The notes below the pieces were generated by a model. That model saw nothing but the letters and a program-made list of their open reading frames with translations. It searched no databases and was not told where the DNA came from. 60,000 nucleotides of DNA from Apostichopus japonicus. Lineage: Eukaryota > Echinodermata > Holothuroidea > Aspidochirotida > Stichopodidae. Positions within the stretch are counted from its first letter, which is position 1; each line of letters begins with the position of its first letter. Positions 14,580 to 26,363 of this stretch are shown here, in pieces. Made by a program: the position numbers and the translations under genes. The DNA is taken from the NCBI RefSeq assembly GCF_037975245.1, contig NC_092579.1:28094166-28154165 (forward strand), in the 5' to 3' direction.

Positions 14580-17500
14580 ATGGATCCTAATTGCAGCAAT
14601 TGGAATAGTAACGACACCAAGCGAATGAAAAGATGGCCATTTCTGTTTTGGTTTATCCTCAAATTCCTGGGCTTATTTTTTCATGAACAAGTTGTGACTG
14701 AACGGAAATGTTTCTCTTGTCGAGCTAAGAGGTTTACCAGTAGACACCATCCTTGGAGTAAAACTAAAGCAATTGATGTTGATGTAGATTCTCTGATATT
14801 AGCTTACGAACAAGACGACACAGATGTCGCCGGAGAGAAGACACCACTGCTCTCGGAGGAATACGAAAAGAAAGAGCTGGAGGAGTCTTGTAACGTATGC
14901 GAAACTCTTTGGTGGAACTGCGATCGTGTTCGTGAAAGATATACTGAAAATGAAATTGGTAAGATTTCATTTCCTCAATCTGTCCAGGCGCGTAGCCAAG
15001 GGTGGGGGGGGGCGAAGGAGGCAGCCCCCCCTCACCTTAAGCATATTTAAAAAACATTTTTTTAATTGTTTTTATGATATCGCTAGTAAATTCAAAAGAG
15101 AAAATGCTAAAATGCAACTTACAAGGCCTGGGAAGTGCAATTTCTAGCGATCTGGGAGGCATTTTCAGCCAAAATTTTCTTGTACGCTTCGCGCCAACCT
15201 ATGGTGGCGCTACGCTTAGATAGTTTGCAATGCCGTATCTACTGCTCTGATAGTTTGCCTACATTTTCGCCCCTCCCTTGGAAAATTCCTGGCTATATAC
15301 GCGCCTGAGTCCGTCATTATGGTTCCACGTTCTAGAGGATTACTAACAACATGGCAGAGTTCTTAATTAGGTTAATTGAGTAAGTAAGTCTTCGCATGGA
15401 TGTTTATCTTCTAAGTTAAATATCTCTGACCTGATCTCCAACTATTTAAGCAAAACTCTTCCGAACCATAAATTTTAAAACTCCTCTATAGGCTTCTTTT
15501 TCTTTTTATGCACTGATTTCGAATGAAAGTGGGGTGTCATCCCTGGTTATGCAGTATGTAAGGTTAAGGCCTACCCTTGGTTTTGACTGGCATGTACCCC
15601 CCCCCCCCCTCCCCTCCAATTTTCAACCATCTTTGCATAGTAGGTTGCTTGACGTATAGTTTCTATTTATGAGTATCAAGAAAATATCAACTAATACATC
15701 GTGTGAGTATTGTTATGCAGAGGACGCTATGGATAGATATATGTTTGAGGCATCCTTTAGTCATCCCATCTTCCCCCTTCCTGAGGTAGACGATTCGAAT
15801 TTAGAGCAGCACACATCTTTCATTTTTTCCCCATTATTTACTTATTTGTTCCATCACAGGCGTTAAAAGTTGGTGTCGTAAATGGAGCAGCATATCATCC
15901 ACCGTGTGGTTGCTATTTGAAGTAGCTCTTTTGATGCTCGACATCTCTACGTTTTTGCCAAGACTGTTTGCAAAACCGGACAAGGTCTTACATCTTCTTA
16001 TAATGGCATCCTTCCGCATGGTACTCCTGTCTCCTCTCATGTTGATGTTGTGCTCTAAGATACGTAGTTACTTCAAGTCTAGTGTTCCAAGACTCCGCTG
16101 GGCATCATCACTCAATGTAAGATACCTGATTAAACGAGGACAGATTTTGGACCTTCCCAACAGAGGTATATAGTTAAGACAGCTTGTTAGTGTATAACAA
16201 CAATTAAGGCGATACTGGTATACCGCTGTTAAAGGATTGGTTCAGTTGTCATACATGTTTATGTTATATGAAAGAGGACAATAAAAGAAACACAATGGTG
16301 AAAAAAAACTGTTCAAATATCTTTTTCGGTTAAAGAGATATTCAAGTGTAAAGTTTTATCAGATTGTGTAGAAACTGCTGAAATCTGACTAGCTGTGATG
16401 TCACATCCTCACATTCCTGAAAAGTCTTTGTTTTTTTCCCTAAATATTTTGTGAGATTTCATGACTTTCAACCAAAAGATATGTCAGGAGATCTCATATT
16501 TGTCAAAGGAAGTATTTCAGATTAAACATCTGAAGAATTTTTTATTATATTATTTTCAAATGTGTTAAAAAATGTAAATAATTTTTAAAGAAATATATTC
16601 ACAAATGTTAAGGAAGTGAGGATGTGACGTCACACCCTCACAGTAAGTCTTTCTACACCAGTCGTTTTCAAAGAAATTTTGATATCTTCAAAGTGTCATA
16701 TCTCCTTAACAGAGCATGCTATCATGGTAGTTTCTTCACTGTTTTTTTTTGTCTTTTTGTGCTCTTTCATACAAAATAGACATGTCAAACACCTGAATCA
16801 ATCCTTTAACGCTGTTTACGCTGTTAAACGAATTAAAAAGTGCTTCAGAGTCTGAAGAGAATCACATTGGGGTTTACGAGAAACACACTGGAGTTTACGC
16901 AACATAAATAATATGTTTGAAATGTAAATGAACTATTTTTTTTGGAAAATAAATGAAATTGATTATTCCGTAAAATCGGCCCGACATCTCCGTTATAATG
17001 TGCTCATTCCCGGTAAGGCATAGATGTGCCATTTGCTTTAGCGTTGGGTTTAGTTTTCAGTGATCTCAAAGATAGAAAACGTCGGAGTTTATTCAGTGTA
17101 TGTTTAGCCTTATTCAAGAGTAAAAAAAATCAAGTAGTAACCCATAATAATGTGAGTAAAGAGGCTTTACGTTCCTTCAAAACAACGGGGATAAAACAAC
17201 AACAGAATATCACTGTTTGAAATTTTTTACCATTTTTGACGGAAAAACCTCACTGTTTTGATTAAAATAATTTCTAATGTGTCTATTACAAACTATCGAT
17301 AAACAAACAAAAAACATATGAACTATCAAGGTTCGTTTTCTTTAATTCACAGGTCTTCCTGGTAAACCGTTCCTTTCCCTTTGCGTGTGTTGTCCTGTGA
17401 CAATTGCTGTCTACCGAACCATCATTTTCCTGTACATTGGTGATTGCGGGTTTACACTTTCCAAGGGATTACAGTCATTCGTTGGTGTAATGTTTATGTT

Positions 17501-18104
17501 TGCATTAGGTTTATTCGTGTACCTGCTCTATTTCGTCCGGGTTTCATTCCAGTGCCATCTTAAGCTATTGCTTGCTTACATCAAAGAGTTTGAATGCGAC
17601 GCGAAGAGATGCAAAGGTGTCATTATGCAAGTCGCAGCAGATTTCAATTGTTACAGGCGTCTTTGTGGTCTCTGCACAATCCTAATGTTTCCTGCAACTG
17701 TATTGGCAATTGTATCAAACTTAACATGGGATTATATAGTCTTTGGGACATGTGTCATGAAGTATGCAAGCAGCAGAAACATACAACAACATCTAATGAT
17801 TCTAGCTTGGCTTGAAATTATCACAGTATTATCATTGTACACGTTTGCATTGGGAGGATTTCAAGTTCGATATATTTGGGACAATTTCATAGCAGACATT
17901 CTGCTAATCAAATCGAAACAATCAACGATATCGTGGAAAGACATTTTAATGGAAATCGAGTACTTGTTGAAAGGTTCTTACTTGCTAGTAATAACCATTT
18001 TTGGTACAGTCACTGGAATTTATATGGGTTTTCATTTCACTGTTCAAAATGTGGCTTTTCTGACTTCGACATGTAATGGCACGTTTGTTAATATTTGTTT
18101 TTAG
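14580..18104 (+). CDS. C1: 7TM gustatory-receptor-like membrane protein, type C, complete
   Basis: Exons 14580-14958, 15860-16165 and 17353-18104, both introns phase 1; 1437 nt, 478 aa. The start is the ATG of MDPNCSNWNSN; the open frame upstream has only a TTG. Exon 1 gives WPFLFWFILKFLGLFF, CFSC, an acidic linker, CNVC and LWWNCDRVRERYTENEIG. Exon 2 (306 nt) gives two membrane segments, then KIRSYFK and RYLIKRGQILDLPNRG. Exon 3 gives LPGKPF, five further membrane segments, VSFQCH, NLTWDY, RYIWDNF and TM7 GTVTGIYMGFHF. The tail TSTCNGTFVNICF has one sequon. Intron 1 holds a G-rich MITE shared with C2; intron 2 holds a TTAA MITE absent from C2. Part of exon 3 is almost identical to D1, suggesting gene conversion. 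Function is inferred from topology only. Confidence 0.85.
14985..15307. mobile_element. hAT-like MITE in C1 intron 1 (CAGGCGCGTAGCC ends)
   Basis: It starts CAGGCGCGTAGCCAAGG and ends CCTGGCTATATACGCGCCTG, which is an inverted repeat apart from a TATA insert. Flanking octamers AATCTGTC and AGTCCGTC agree at 6 of 8, fitting an old 8-bp duplication. The same insertion, at the same site, is in C2 (44918-45271), so it predates the cassette duplication. Confidence 0.7.
16233..16805. mobile_element. MITE with TTAA target duplication in C1 intron 2, absent from C2
   Basis: The 573-bp element begins AGGATTGGTTCAG and ends CTGAATCAATCCT; inverted similarity runs on for 40 or more bases. TTAA flanks it at 16229-16232 and 16806-16809. 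C2 has a single TTAA (46066-46069) in otherwise matching sequence, a clean empty site. An internal inverted pair (GTGATGTCACATCCTCAC and GTGAGGATGTGACGTCAC) makes it a foldback element. TTAA specificity is known from piggyBac and Kolobok; which of these mobilised it cannot be told without a transposase. Confidence 0.88.
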
Positions 18105-18626
18105 TCTGTTGTGAACATGATCCTATAAGACTTCAGTAACGAAGTAGTTTCTGCAGGTTAATTGAAGAACACATGTTTGTGGACTTCATTCATCTTTGAA
18201 AAGTATAAGATTAAAATTGGTACAAATTCATAGAACCAGGAAACTGCATGTTATTCTGAATAATAACTTCCTTGTGAATCTGATATAACACTGTACGTCT
18301 TTGAACAGGAAGTATTTTGTCACTAACAACTAAACCAGGAAACTAAAAAAGTTGAAGCCAAAAGAAAAACAAAAGAGGAACTTTTAGCATTTCCGGGTCG
18401 AGCCAAGTGAATCAAAAAGCTTCAGGGGGGCGGTGTACTTAAATATGAAATAAAGAAATTACACTATTTGACTACTGGGTACATCCGAAAGCATTGGAAT
18501 TATAATGACTAAATGTAATTCATGTTTGTGGAGTTTGTTTGGCTCATTCCGGCAGATTAAACTCATCACAAAGTAGAGTTTTTAATATTTCAGACAGTAT
18601 TAGTTATTTCCAAAAACTATTCTTCG

Positions 18627-19036
18627 CATGGGGATAGGAAGCTTCCAAAAAGTGTGGGTGGGGGGGGGGTGCACAATAATCAGAGGGGCGCTTTCTCATT
18701 CCACAACAACCACTCCGTTATGCTATAAACCGATACACACCGGCGATATCACTCAAATATATATGATGTGTTAGTATGCCTATCAATACTATTTATTGAG
18801 ATTGTTTATTTTTAACCGTGCTACAAAAAGATATGAGGTGCCATTTTAGAAATAGCATGTACAGACTTAAAATAAATAATTAAAATAAAATATTAACTCA
18901 ACAAAGGCTTAAGATATCCAAAAGACAGTTCTTCATCAAAGGGGCACATTTTATTTGCCAGTAGGGCACATTTGTAATTTTTGAAAAAAGTGGGGGGGGG
19001 GCACGTGCCCCCAGTACCCCCTGCTCCTCCCCCCTG
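18627..19036. mobile_element. hAT-like MITE, GGATAGGAAGC family, copy 1
   Basis: It runs from CATGGGGATAGGAAGCTTCC to CTGCTCCTCCCCCCTG. Flanks ATTCTTCG and ACTCTACG agree at 6 of 8. Other copies: 25172-25645, 52806-53056, and the one at 47910-54656 split by a Ginger element. It is the empty-site allele for that Ginger insertion. Confidence 0.7.
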
Positions 19037-20157
19037 ACTCTACGTGCTCGTCCACTTTTTCAAATCGAACGCTGAAATGAAATCAGAATATGATTTAAAT
19101 GAAACCATTTGATCATACCTAACAAAAGCCATAAAGAGTTAGTTACCGTCACACAGGTGAAAATATCATAAGATTTATATTCATTCCTAATTTCCTTCGT
19201 TTCAAGTTGAAATGAACCCCAGCCCTCCCCCCCCCCCCCGCACCTCCCCCGGAATAAAGCTTATGTCTAAAAAAGAAACTTGCAACTGCAAGTTTGTAAC
19301 ATTTAAGTGTCGTAAATAATACGTGAACAGAATGTACACTGAAGTAACTATAAATAATATTTTTATGCTTACTATTTGAATAGTCCTATATTTAAATAAT
19401 CAACGTACGACTGCATAGTCCAGTAACCATGAATAACTTAATTGAGTAGGTCATGGGAGCACTGCGGGCGAGGGTTGTACTGAATAGCCTATAGGTAACC
19501 GGGTCACTATAAATATATTTTGTTGGAGGCAATGAGCGTGACAGTCGCTCCATCGCTAACCATGGAGGTAGCTTGGCCCTCGCAGCCGTTGTAGTTCGTA
19601 GTTTGGCGTAAAACTAAGTTTTTCGTCGCAATTTGTATTTAATAGATCGCCTAAGGGATACTTCCCGTGGTCTATATGTAGCTTAGTGGGTAAGGTAAAA
19701 TTGTGGATTTGATATTGAATATTTAACATTGGTTTAACATTGAATGTCTTCGTGGTTAGTATAGTATCTTGGAAATATTGTGCTTGAAGGATGGTATAAA
19801 GGACTATATTAATGCAATGTTAATTATTGTATAATAAGTTTACACACACCGTGCGTGTATTTAGTTAGTCACAATTTACATTGATGCATGTATACCGGTT
19901 GTTTTTATACGCTCGAGACTTAGTGAAGTTATCGTTTTGTTTCAGGTTTTTTTTTTACTTATGGCCAAAAGTCGGACGCCACCCAATTACAAAAAATTAA
20001 TGAAATAAAATTATAATCAAATAAATCAGTCAGGTTATTTTATTCTCTTCCCATACCATTGGGTTCCGTCATTTGGGACATTTAAATTGGTCTAGGATTC
20101 TTGACAATTTCTTTCTAGAACAATGTTAACTTTCCGTTCTTTCTCAAATATGACGCA
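19037..20157. other. C1-D1 spacer, left part
   Basis: The first 450 bp match 54657-55090. From about 19488 the sequence is absent from copy 2, whose counterpart jumps to the stretch at 21199. No ORF is recognised. TAGCTTAGTGGGTAAGG at 19678 resembles a tRNA A box, but no B box follows at the right distance. Confidence 0.45.
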
Positions 20158-20440
20158 ATGCTACGAGAGGAGGCTTCAAAAATACTACGGTTTATTTCTG
20201 GGATCCCTAACCACCCTACTGTAGCATTATGCCAACTCGCTAACTTCAAACGGTTGCTGACATCTTTTCTTCTTCCCAACAAGACCAGTAAAGGTAATGT
20301 AGGTTGTGATAAGGCCGATTGTCATGTTTATCAGCATATCACTGTCGGGTCAAACATTCACCTGCCCAACCTCAAATTACCTACCACCTATACTCCCTTT
20401 TTCCTCTGTACTTTTTCTCCATCAAAATGGCATCTTCCTT
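20158..20440 (+). mobile_element. Possible Penelope-like retroelement fragment
   Basis: An open frame contains LANFKRLLTSFLLPN, then GCDKADCHVYQHI. This resembles the linker between reverse transcriptase and GIY-YIG domains of Penelope-like elements, where a KNLRDLL-like helix precedes a Cys-rich CxxxxC motif. Neither flanking domain is visible and no ATG start is required. The resemblance is from family knowledge and was not searched. Confidence 0.4.
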
Positions 20441-20442
20441 AC

Positions 20443-20675
20443 AAACATTGTATGTATGTATTTTATCCTCATGCAAGCAGGAACTCGCGAAGAAGCCATC
20501 ATTGGCTTATCAAAGACGCAAGCTGACCGAAGTCAGTCTCTAAGATTCATATTTCATTTTTTTTCATATTTTTTTCATATTTTTTCATATTTCATTCATA
20601 TTTCATATTTTCATTCATATTTCATTCAGATTTAACGTCCATTATTATGAATTGTAAATTGTCAACAATATATAT
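20443..20675 (-). mobile_element. SINE copy, 5'-truncated
   Basis: It shares the body GCAAGCAGGAACTCGCGAAG ... CTGACCGAAGTCAGTCTCT ... TAACGTCCAT with the copy at 20924-21178. It has no tRNA-like head, and is expanded internally by TTCATATTT repeats. Orientation is inferred from the fuller copy. Confidence 0.6.
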
Positions 20676-20923
20676 GTGTGTGTGTGTGTGTACACTTATA
20701 TATGTGTGTACACTTATATATATGCTTCAAAAATATCCTCGAAAGTGAAACTTTCTACCTCTCTTGGAGTATTCCACACCCATCGACATTTTTGTTAATA
20801 TATACTTCAACAAATACGGTAATTAATACACTCGAAATTAGCATTAGTAAACTTACGGTGAGGCCATTATTTTCTAGTTCAAATCACAATCACCTTGTTG
20901 AAGAACGAAAATGGAAACTATTT

Positions 20924-21178
20924 TGTATGTATGTATGTATGTATGTATGTATATTAGATCCTCCTGCAAGCAGGAACTCGCGAAGAAGCCTAATTGGCTT
21001 ATCAAAGCCGCAAGCTGACCGAAGTCAGTCTCTCACATTCATATTTAACGTCCATGATTATGAATTGTTAATTGTCAACAACTCTGTAACTGGACGACAT
21101 ACATTAATCTGGGAGTGACTCGAACCGGCGACCTTATGATTGAAAGGCACCGGTGTTAACCACTGAGCTAACACTCCG
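20924..21178 (-). mobile_element. tRNA-derived SINE, near full length
   Basis: On the minus strand it starts with a tRNA-like head (21178-21111): GGAGTGTTAGCTCAGTGG (A box) and GGTTCGAGTCACTCCC (B box). A body with two small hairpins follows (CTGAC/GTCAG around a tetraloop; AAGCC...GGCTT), then an (ATAC)n tail at 20924-20953. The T-stem is not complementary, so it is not a functional tRNA. Pol III promoter boxes plus a simple-repeat tail define a SINE. Confidence 0.75.
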
Positions 21179-21362
21179 TAGCTGTTATCTGTTTTAGCTG
21201 TTATCTTCCTCCTTCTAATTGATTATTCAATTCAATATTAAAAGCAGTCAACACTTATACGGTGCAAACATTTGTGCATATACGGTGCATAAACTTATAA
21301 CACGGCATCGACCTCCTATGTCAGTATTCGTTTTTGATCACACAACCAGATTTGCTTGAGCA

Positions 21363-24044
21363 ATGGATGTACTTAGAAGAACCTTCGATTCTGGTAACGT
21401 TAATAGTAAGTACTATAAACCTCGTGACAATAACACCACCAACACGCAGAAGAAATGGCCGTTTTTATTTTGGTTTATCCTCAGATTTCTTGGTTTATTT
21501 TATCATGAAAGAATCGTGACCGAACGAAAATGTTTTTCTTGCAATGTGGAGAATATAACCAAACGCCAAACTGGGAATCGACTTAAAGCAATTGATGGCG
21601 AACTAGACTATCTGATATTGGCGTACGAAGCAGACGGCGATGACATTGATGAAGAAAAGAAATGGTTACTTGAAGAGAAACTTGAAGAGGATCAGGAGGA
21701 GAATTGTGACGTATGTGAGTCTCTGTGGTGGAACTGTGATCGGTTGCCTGAAAGATATACAGAAGAGGAAATCGGTAAGGACGTAAAAAAACATTTCCCT
21801 AAAACAGACTACTGAGGAAGAAACAGACATTGTTTCAATGAAACGTGTTGTAGCTCTCCTTGCAGGATATGAGAAATATGTCAAAGTTGGTTTCAACGTA
21901 TACAATATCTTATTTCTTATTTCATAGTTATCGATACTAATCATGGTTTTCATTATCGTATATATTTGATCAATCAATAATTTGTTTGTATTATTGCTTG
22001 AATTAATCTAAGTGGTCTTGTCTTGAACATAATCAACTTTAAATGAAAGTAAACGTTGCAACATGTCAATTGAACCTATACTACATTTTGAATGTGGAAG
22101 CAAAGGCCACGTTTTGTATAGTAGCTTATTATAGACGATCATGATGTGTTTTTGCTCGTTAGTGTCTTACTTGCTGCAGTTTGCAGCGTTTAATACAGAC
22201 TAGCGTCACAAAAAAAAAAAAAATAGAATTATGAAAAACGTCACAAATTGATACCCACTTCACGTCTCCTTCTCATTGCTCATTATATATAGTACACTTA
22301 CGGAATCTGAAAATCTTCTACATATTTCATCATATATAGTCTTACTATAAATAAAATAGATATTTTAAATGGCTTTCATGGTAACTTTGGTTTGACCATA
22401 CGACTATTTATTTTTTCTTCAGGTGTTAAACGTTGGTGCCTTAAATGGAATAGAATGCTATCGACAACTTGGTTACTATTTGGAGCAGCTCTTCTTATGC
22501 TCGAATTCTGTACCTTGTTTCCGAGATTGTATGCACAACCTGACAAGATGTTGCAACTTCTCAATATACTGTCACTGTTCATTGCAATTACGATTCCTCT
22601 TGCCTTGTGTTTGTGCTCCAAGATACGCAGTTACTTCAAGTCTGGAGTTCCTAAACTCAATTGGGCCTCATCTCTAAATATCAGATACCTGATTAAACGA
22701 GCACAACTTCTTGATCTTCCAAACAGAGGTATTATCATCGGTTTTCTTATTTTGGTACTTTATCACGCTATTAAAGCAGTTCACCTATCGCATACCCAAG
22801 TTGACATCAATTTCGCATAATCATTTAAACTTATATTTAACTACGATTATGTTGTAACCTTTTACTATATACGCTGTGAAGGACAAACACTATCAGAGTA
22901 TCCTATCGTATAGGTTATCCTACACATTAATTCAGACTTATAACGGTCTATAGATCATTATACTTTAATACAGTACGCATTGCTCGTGGTAAAATATATC
23001 CCTTCGTAAACAATAACTTTCATATTTCTCTTAATTATCGCTTGGTCATCACGAATCACTTGGTATGTTTACGACATAACGGAAAGAAGTGAAACCTATA
23101 TACATTGTTACCAATACGGAACTTACATAAACTCTTAATATGATATACATTTCGACACAGCGTTAATTGAATAACATTAGTCACCCTGTGGTTCACAAAT
23201 ATTTTCTATATGCTTTATCGAATTAATGCAAATTTGAAAGTTTGTGTTTTTTTTCATCTTTTTCTTTTTCTTTTAAGGTTTACCTGGGAAGCTGTTTCTT
23301 TTCCAGTGTATAAGTTGTCCAGTGGGTGTTGCCATATACCGAACGATCATTTTCGTGTACATTGGTGAATGCTGGATTACACTTTCCAAGGGATTACTGT
23401 CATTCGTTGGTGTAGTGTTTATGTTTTCATTAAGTGTATTCGTGTACCTGCTCTATTTCATCCGGGTTTCATTCCAGTGCCATTTTAAGCTATTGCTTGC
23501 TTACATCAAAGAGCTTGAATGCGACGCGAAGAGATGCAAAGGTGTCATTATGCAAGTCGCAGCAGATTTCAGTTGTTACAGACGGCTCTGCGAAGTGGTC
23601 ACAATCCTGATGTTTCCTGCAACCGTTTTGGCAATTGTCTCAAATCTTACATGGGATTATATAGTCTTTGGGACATGTGTCATGGAAGATGAAATCAGTA
23701 GAAAGATACAACAACATATCATGATACTAGCTTGGCTTGAAATTATCACAGCATGTGTCTTATACCCTTTTGCATTAGGTGGATTAAAAGTTCATTACAT
23801 CTGGGATGACTTTACTGCAAATCTTTTGCTCATGAAATGCAAACAAAGTCATAAAAATTCGCAAGCATCATGGAAAGAAATTCTTTTTGAAGTTGAGTAC
23901 TTGCTGAAAGGATCTTATTTTCTGGTAATCACCATTTTTGGTACAGTCACTGGAATTTATATGGGTTTCCATTTTGGCAATCAAAATGTGGCCGTTTGGA
24001 CTGCAGCCTGTAATGGCACGTATGTGAATTATAGTTGTCGTTAA
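21363..24044 (+). CDS. D1: 7TM gustatory-receptor-like membrane protein, type D, complete
   Basis: Exons 21363-21774, 22423-22728 and 23278-24044; 1485 nt, 494 aa, introns phase 1. It starts MDVLRRTFDSGN. Exon 1 has WPFLFWFILRFLGLFYHE, CFSC, acidic linker, CDVC and LWWNCDRLPERYTEEEIG. Exon 2 (306 nt) encodes VKRWCLKW, two membrane segments with PRLYAQPDKML between, KIRSYFK and RYLIKRAQLLDLPNRG. Exon 3 has LPGKLFLF, VSFQCHFKLLLAYIKE, NLTWDY, HYIWDDF, and TM7 GTVTGIYMGFHFGNQN. The tail TAACNGTYVNYSCR has sequons at NGT and NYS. An AATAAA lies at 24939, but nothing marks it as the real poly(A) signal. Its duplicate D2 is broken by a transposon, so D1 may be the only working D gene here. Family function is inferred from topology. 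Confidence 0.85.
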
Positions 24045-25171
24045 GTTTGATTATGTGTCAGCTTGATTGGAATTATTTTCAATCGGTGATTTAATTGCAC
24101 AGATTTACGTGAACAAAGTGTCACTTTCTCATCGGATAAAGATTAGTTTACTTTGTTATCTTTTCTTAATTGTATATATGTGTACATTATCTGGCAATTT
24201 TGACAAACGAAACAAAAGGCTCAGCCGTATCATGATTCACATGTCATTATGAACGCAGCTTTAAACAAAAGTCAATTGCATTATTCTACACTATTTTTTT
24301 TCCATTTGTATATATTTATAGTATATATTATTTTAAATTTGGCATAAGCAATTCCTCGAATATGTACCTACTTTACAACCTATACTCTGACAGGATGAAG
24401 TAGACCCGGTCTTGAGCAAGTATACATGTAAGCAAGACGTCGTCAAAGGGTGCATATTCGAACAATATCTAACATGATTTTATGAAAATATGGGAACAAT
24501 ATCGAAAACATTTCCTTGAGGTTGCGTCACGTATGATTCCATTAAATTCATAATTTGGTGTGGCATATAACTGGCCACGGTGTCGATTGACCGTTCGGGT
24601 CACAATCAGGCAATACCCGAGGAGCCATCGTATTAGAAGGACCCATACTGGCACTAGCGCCTCCATAGCATTTAAACATCGGTTGGTTTTCGTACTTAAA
24701 CCCTATCATGTTTAACATAGATTCTTGAATTGTACAAAGAACCAGTGCTATAATGCTATGCTATAATATTGTTCCACTGTACAGCACTGTAAGAGTTTGT
24801 ATTTCTTATCCTAAGTTGCGACATCCGGCGACGCAGAAATGTGAAACGTGCGAAATATCAAAATATGTATTACAATCAATTAATCATTGAAGTAATTATT
24901 CAATCACTATAGTAAGAAATGTCTTCTTTTGTTTTTTAAATAAAATTACAAGACAAAAAATTCCGTATTTTTTTTTTGATTTTCAATAAGGCATTCTACA
25001 CACCATGAAATTAATCAGTACAATATGATATGGTACTAGTATGATATGTGTGTGTGTTTGTTTTATGGTTTAGGATCAAGTGTACAACTAATGGACTCGA
25101 TATAGGCCTACTAACAAAACGCTGTCATGATCACATGGCCATAACCCATTGCTAGAGGATTGGACTGAGTG
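24045..25171. other. Region downstream of D1, nothing recognised
   Basis: AT-rich, probably 3' untranslated and intergenic DNA. Short ORFs lack any recognisable feature. Confidence 0.4.
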
Positions 25172-25645
25172 CAGGGGGTAGGAAGCTTCCAAATAGTGGG
25201 GGGGGGGGCACAACATCAGAGGGGCACTTTCTCATTCCACAACCACCACTCGTTATGGTATAAACCGATACACACGGGCCATATGACTTAAATATATACG
25301 ATGTGTTAGTATGCTATCAATACTATTATGGTGCACGTGACTCTATTAACCTATACATCTGTACTTCTGTCCATCCATAATTTAGAACTTTCCCCAAAAA
25401 TTCCTCCTGTGTTCATTCCTTGAACAAAAGTCTTTAGCAACCTCGGTTAAATCCTTAGCATGTACAGATTAAAAATAAATAATTAAAATGAAATATTAAA
25501 ATTAACAAAGGCTTAAGATATCCAAAAGACAGTTCTACATCAAATGGGCACATTTTATTTGCCAGTAGGACACATTTGTTATTTGGACATAAAAAGTGGG
25601 GGAATGGGTACGTGCCCCCAGTCACCCCCGGCTCCTACCCCCCTG
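25172..25645. mobile_element. hAT-like MITE, GGTAGGAAGC family, copy 2
   Basis: It begins CAGGGGGTAGGAAGCTTCC and ends GGCTCCTACCCCCCTG. Flanks ACTGAGTG and AATGGGTG agree at 6 of 8. It carries an internal segment (25335-25450) not seen in the other copies. No ORF. Confidence 0.7.
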
Positions 25646-26363
25646 AATGGGTGTTCAACAAGATCGATTTTTTGGGGGGGGGGATTCTACCCCCATGCTC
25701 TATCTTGAGTTGATATGCGTTGAGTCATTGTATTATCATTACTATCATAGCAAGGTCGAACTAAGACAAATGATAAGGTGCTGACAGTCCCGTCCACAGT
25801 AATAGTTTCTTAAGCTTAGTTATAAGAAAAAAAGACGCCAGTCAGTGGCGAGTGATTAACGTAACAAGACTATATACAGAAATCCCGTCAGATTAGAACT
25901 ACATTCCATGTGAACAGATTTGTGTCCACGTTGCAATGCTATGATACTGAAGCACAGTAGCCAGTTTATGAAACGTAACCATAACTTTCCTTTTCTGAAA
26001 CTTTTAAGATATCCGACTATGAGAGTAATGACAAATTTTCTTTCTTGAAAACTCCCTGAAACTTATAAAGTTATGCTATATGCTTTTCATCGCGGTATAT
26101 CTTTTTCTGTATTAGTTCAGTATACCGAAATGACTGAAGCGCTTTTCTGATCATTAAGACGTCGGATAAGATAAACGTTATGAATGCATCCCCTTTTCTC
26201 AAATTCCTTTGCTCTATACGTACTTTTTAAGAAAAGTCACCCAGAAAAGAAAAACCTGGGCACGAAAAACCAAACAACGAACCGACTGATCCGCTCTCAA
26301 CCACAGTCCCCTTGCATCTAGACTGTGATTGTGTGATCATCGTCAGGTGTGTATTACGATTCC
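25646..26363. other. Intergenic, nothing recognised
   Basis: No ORF or repeat structure beyond a G run at 25673. Confidence 0.4.

Noticed and set aside
14764-14970. Minus-strand ORF opposite C1 exon 1 (and 44697-44975)
   Set aside because: Antisense shadow of the coding exon and MITE.
19676-19705. tRNA gene suggested by TAGCTTAGTGGGTAAGG
   Set aside because: No B box at the right spacing and no cloverleaf.
21111-21178. Functional tRNA on the minus strand
   Set aside because: A and B boxes are good, but the T-stem and anticodon stem do not pair; it is the head of a SINE.
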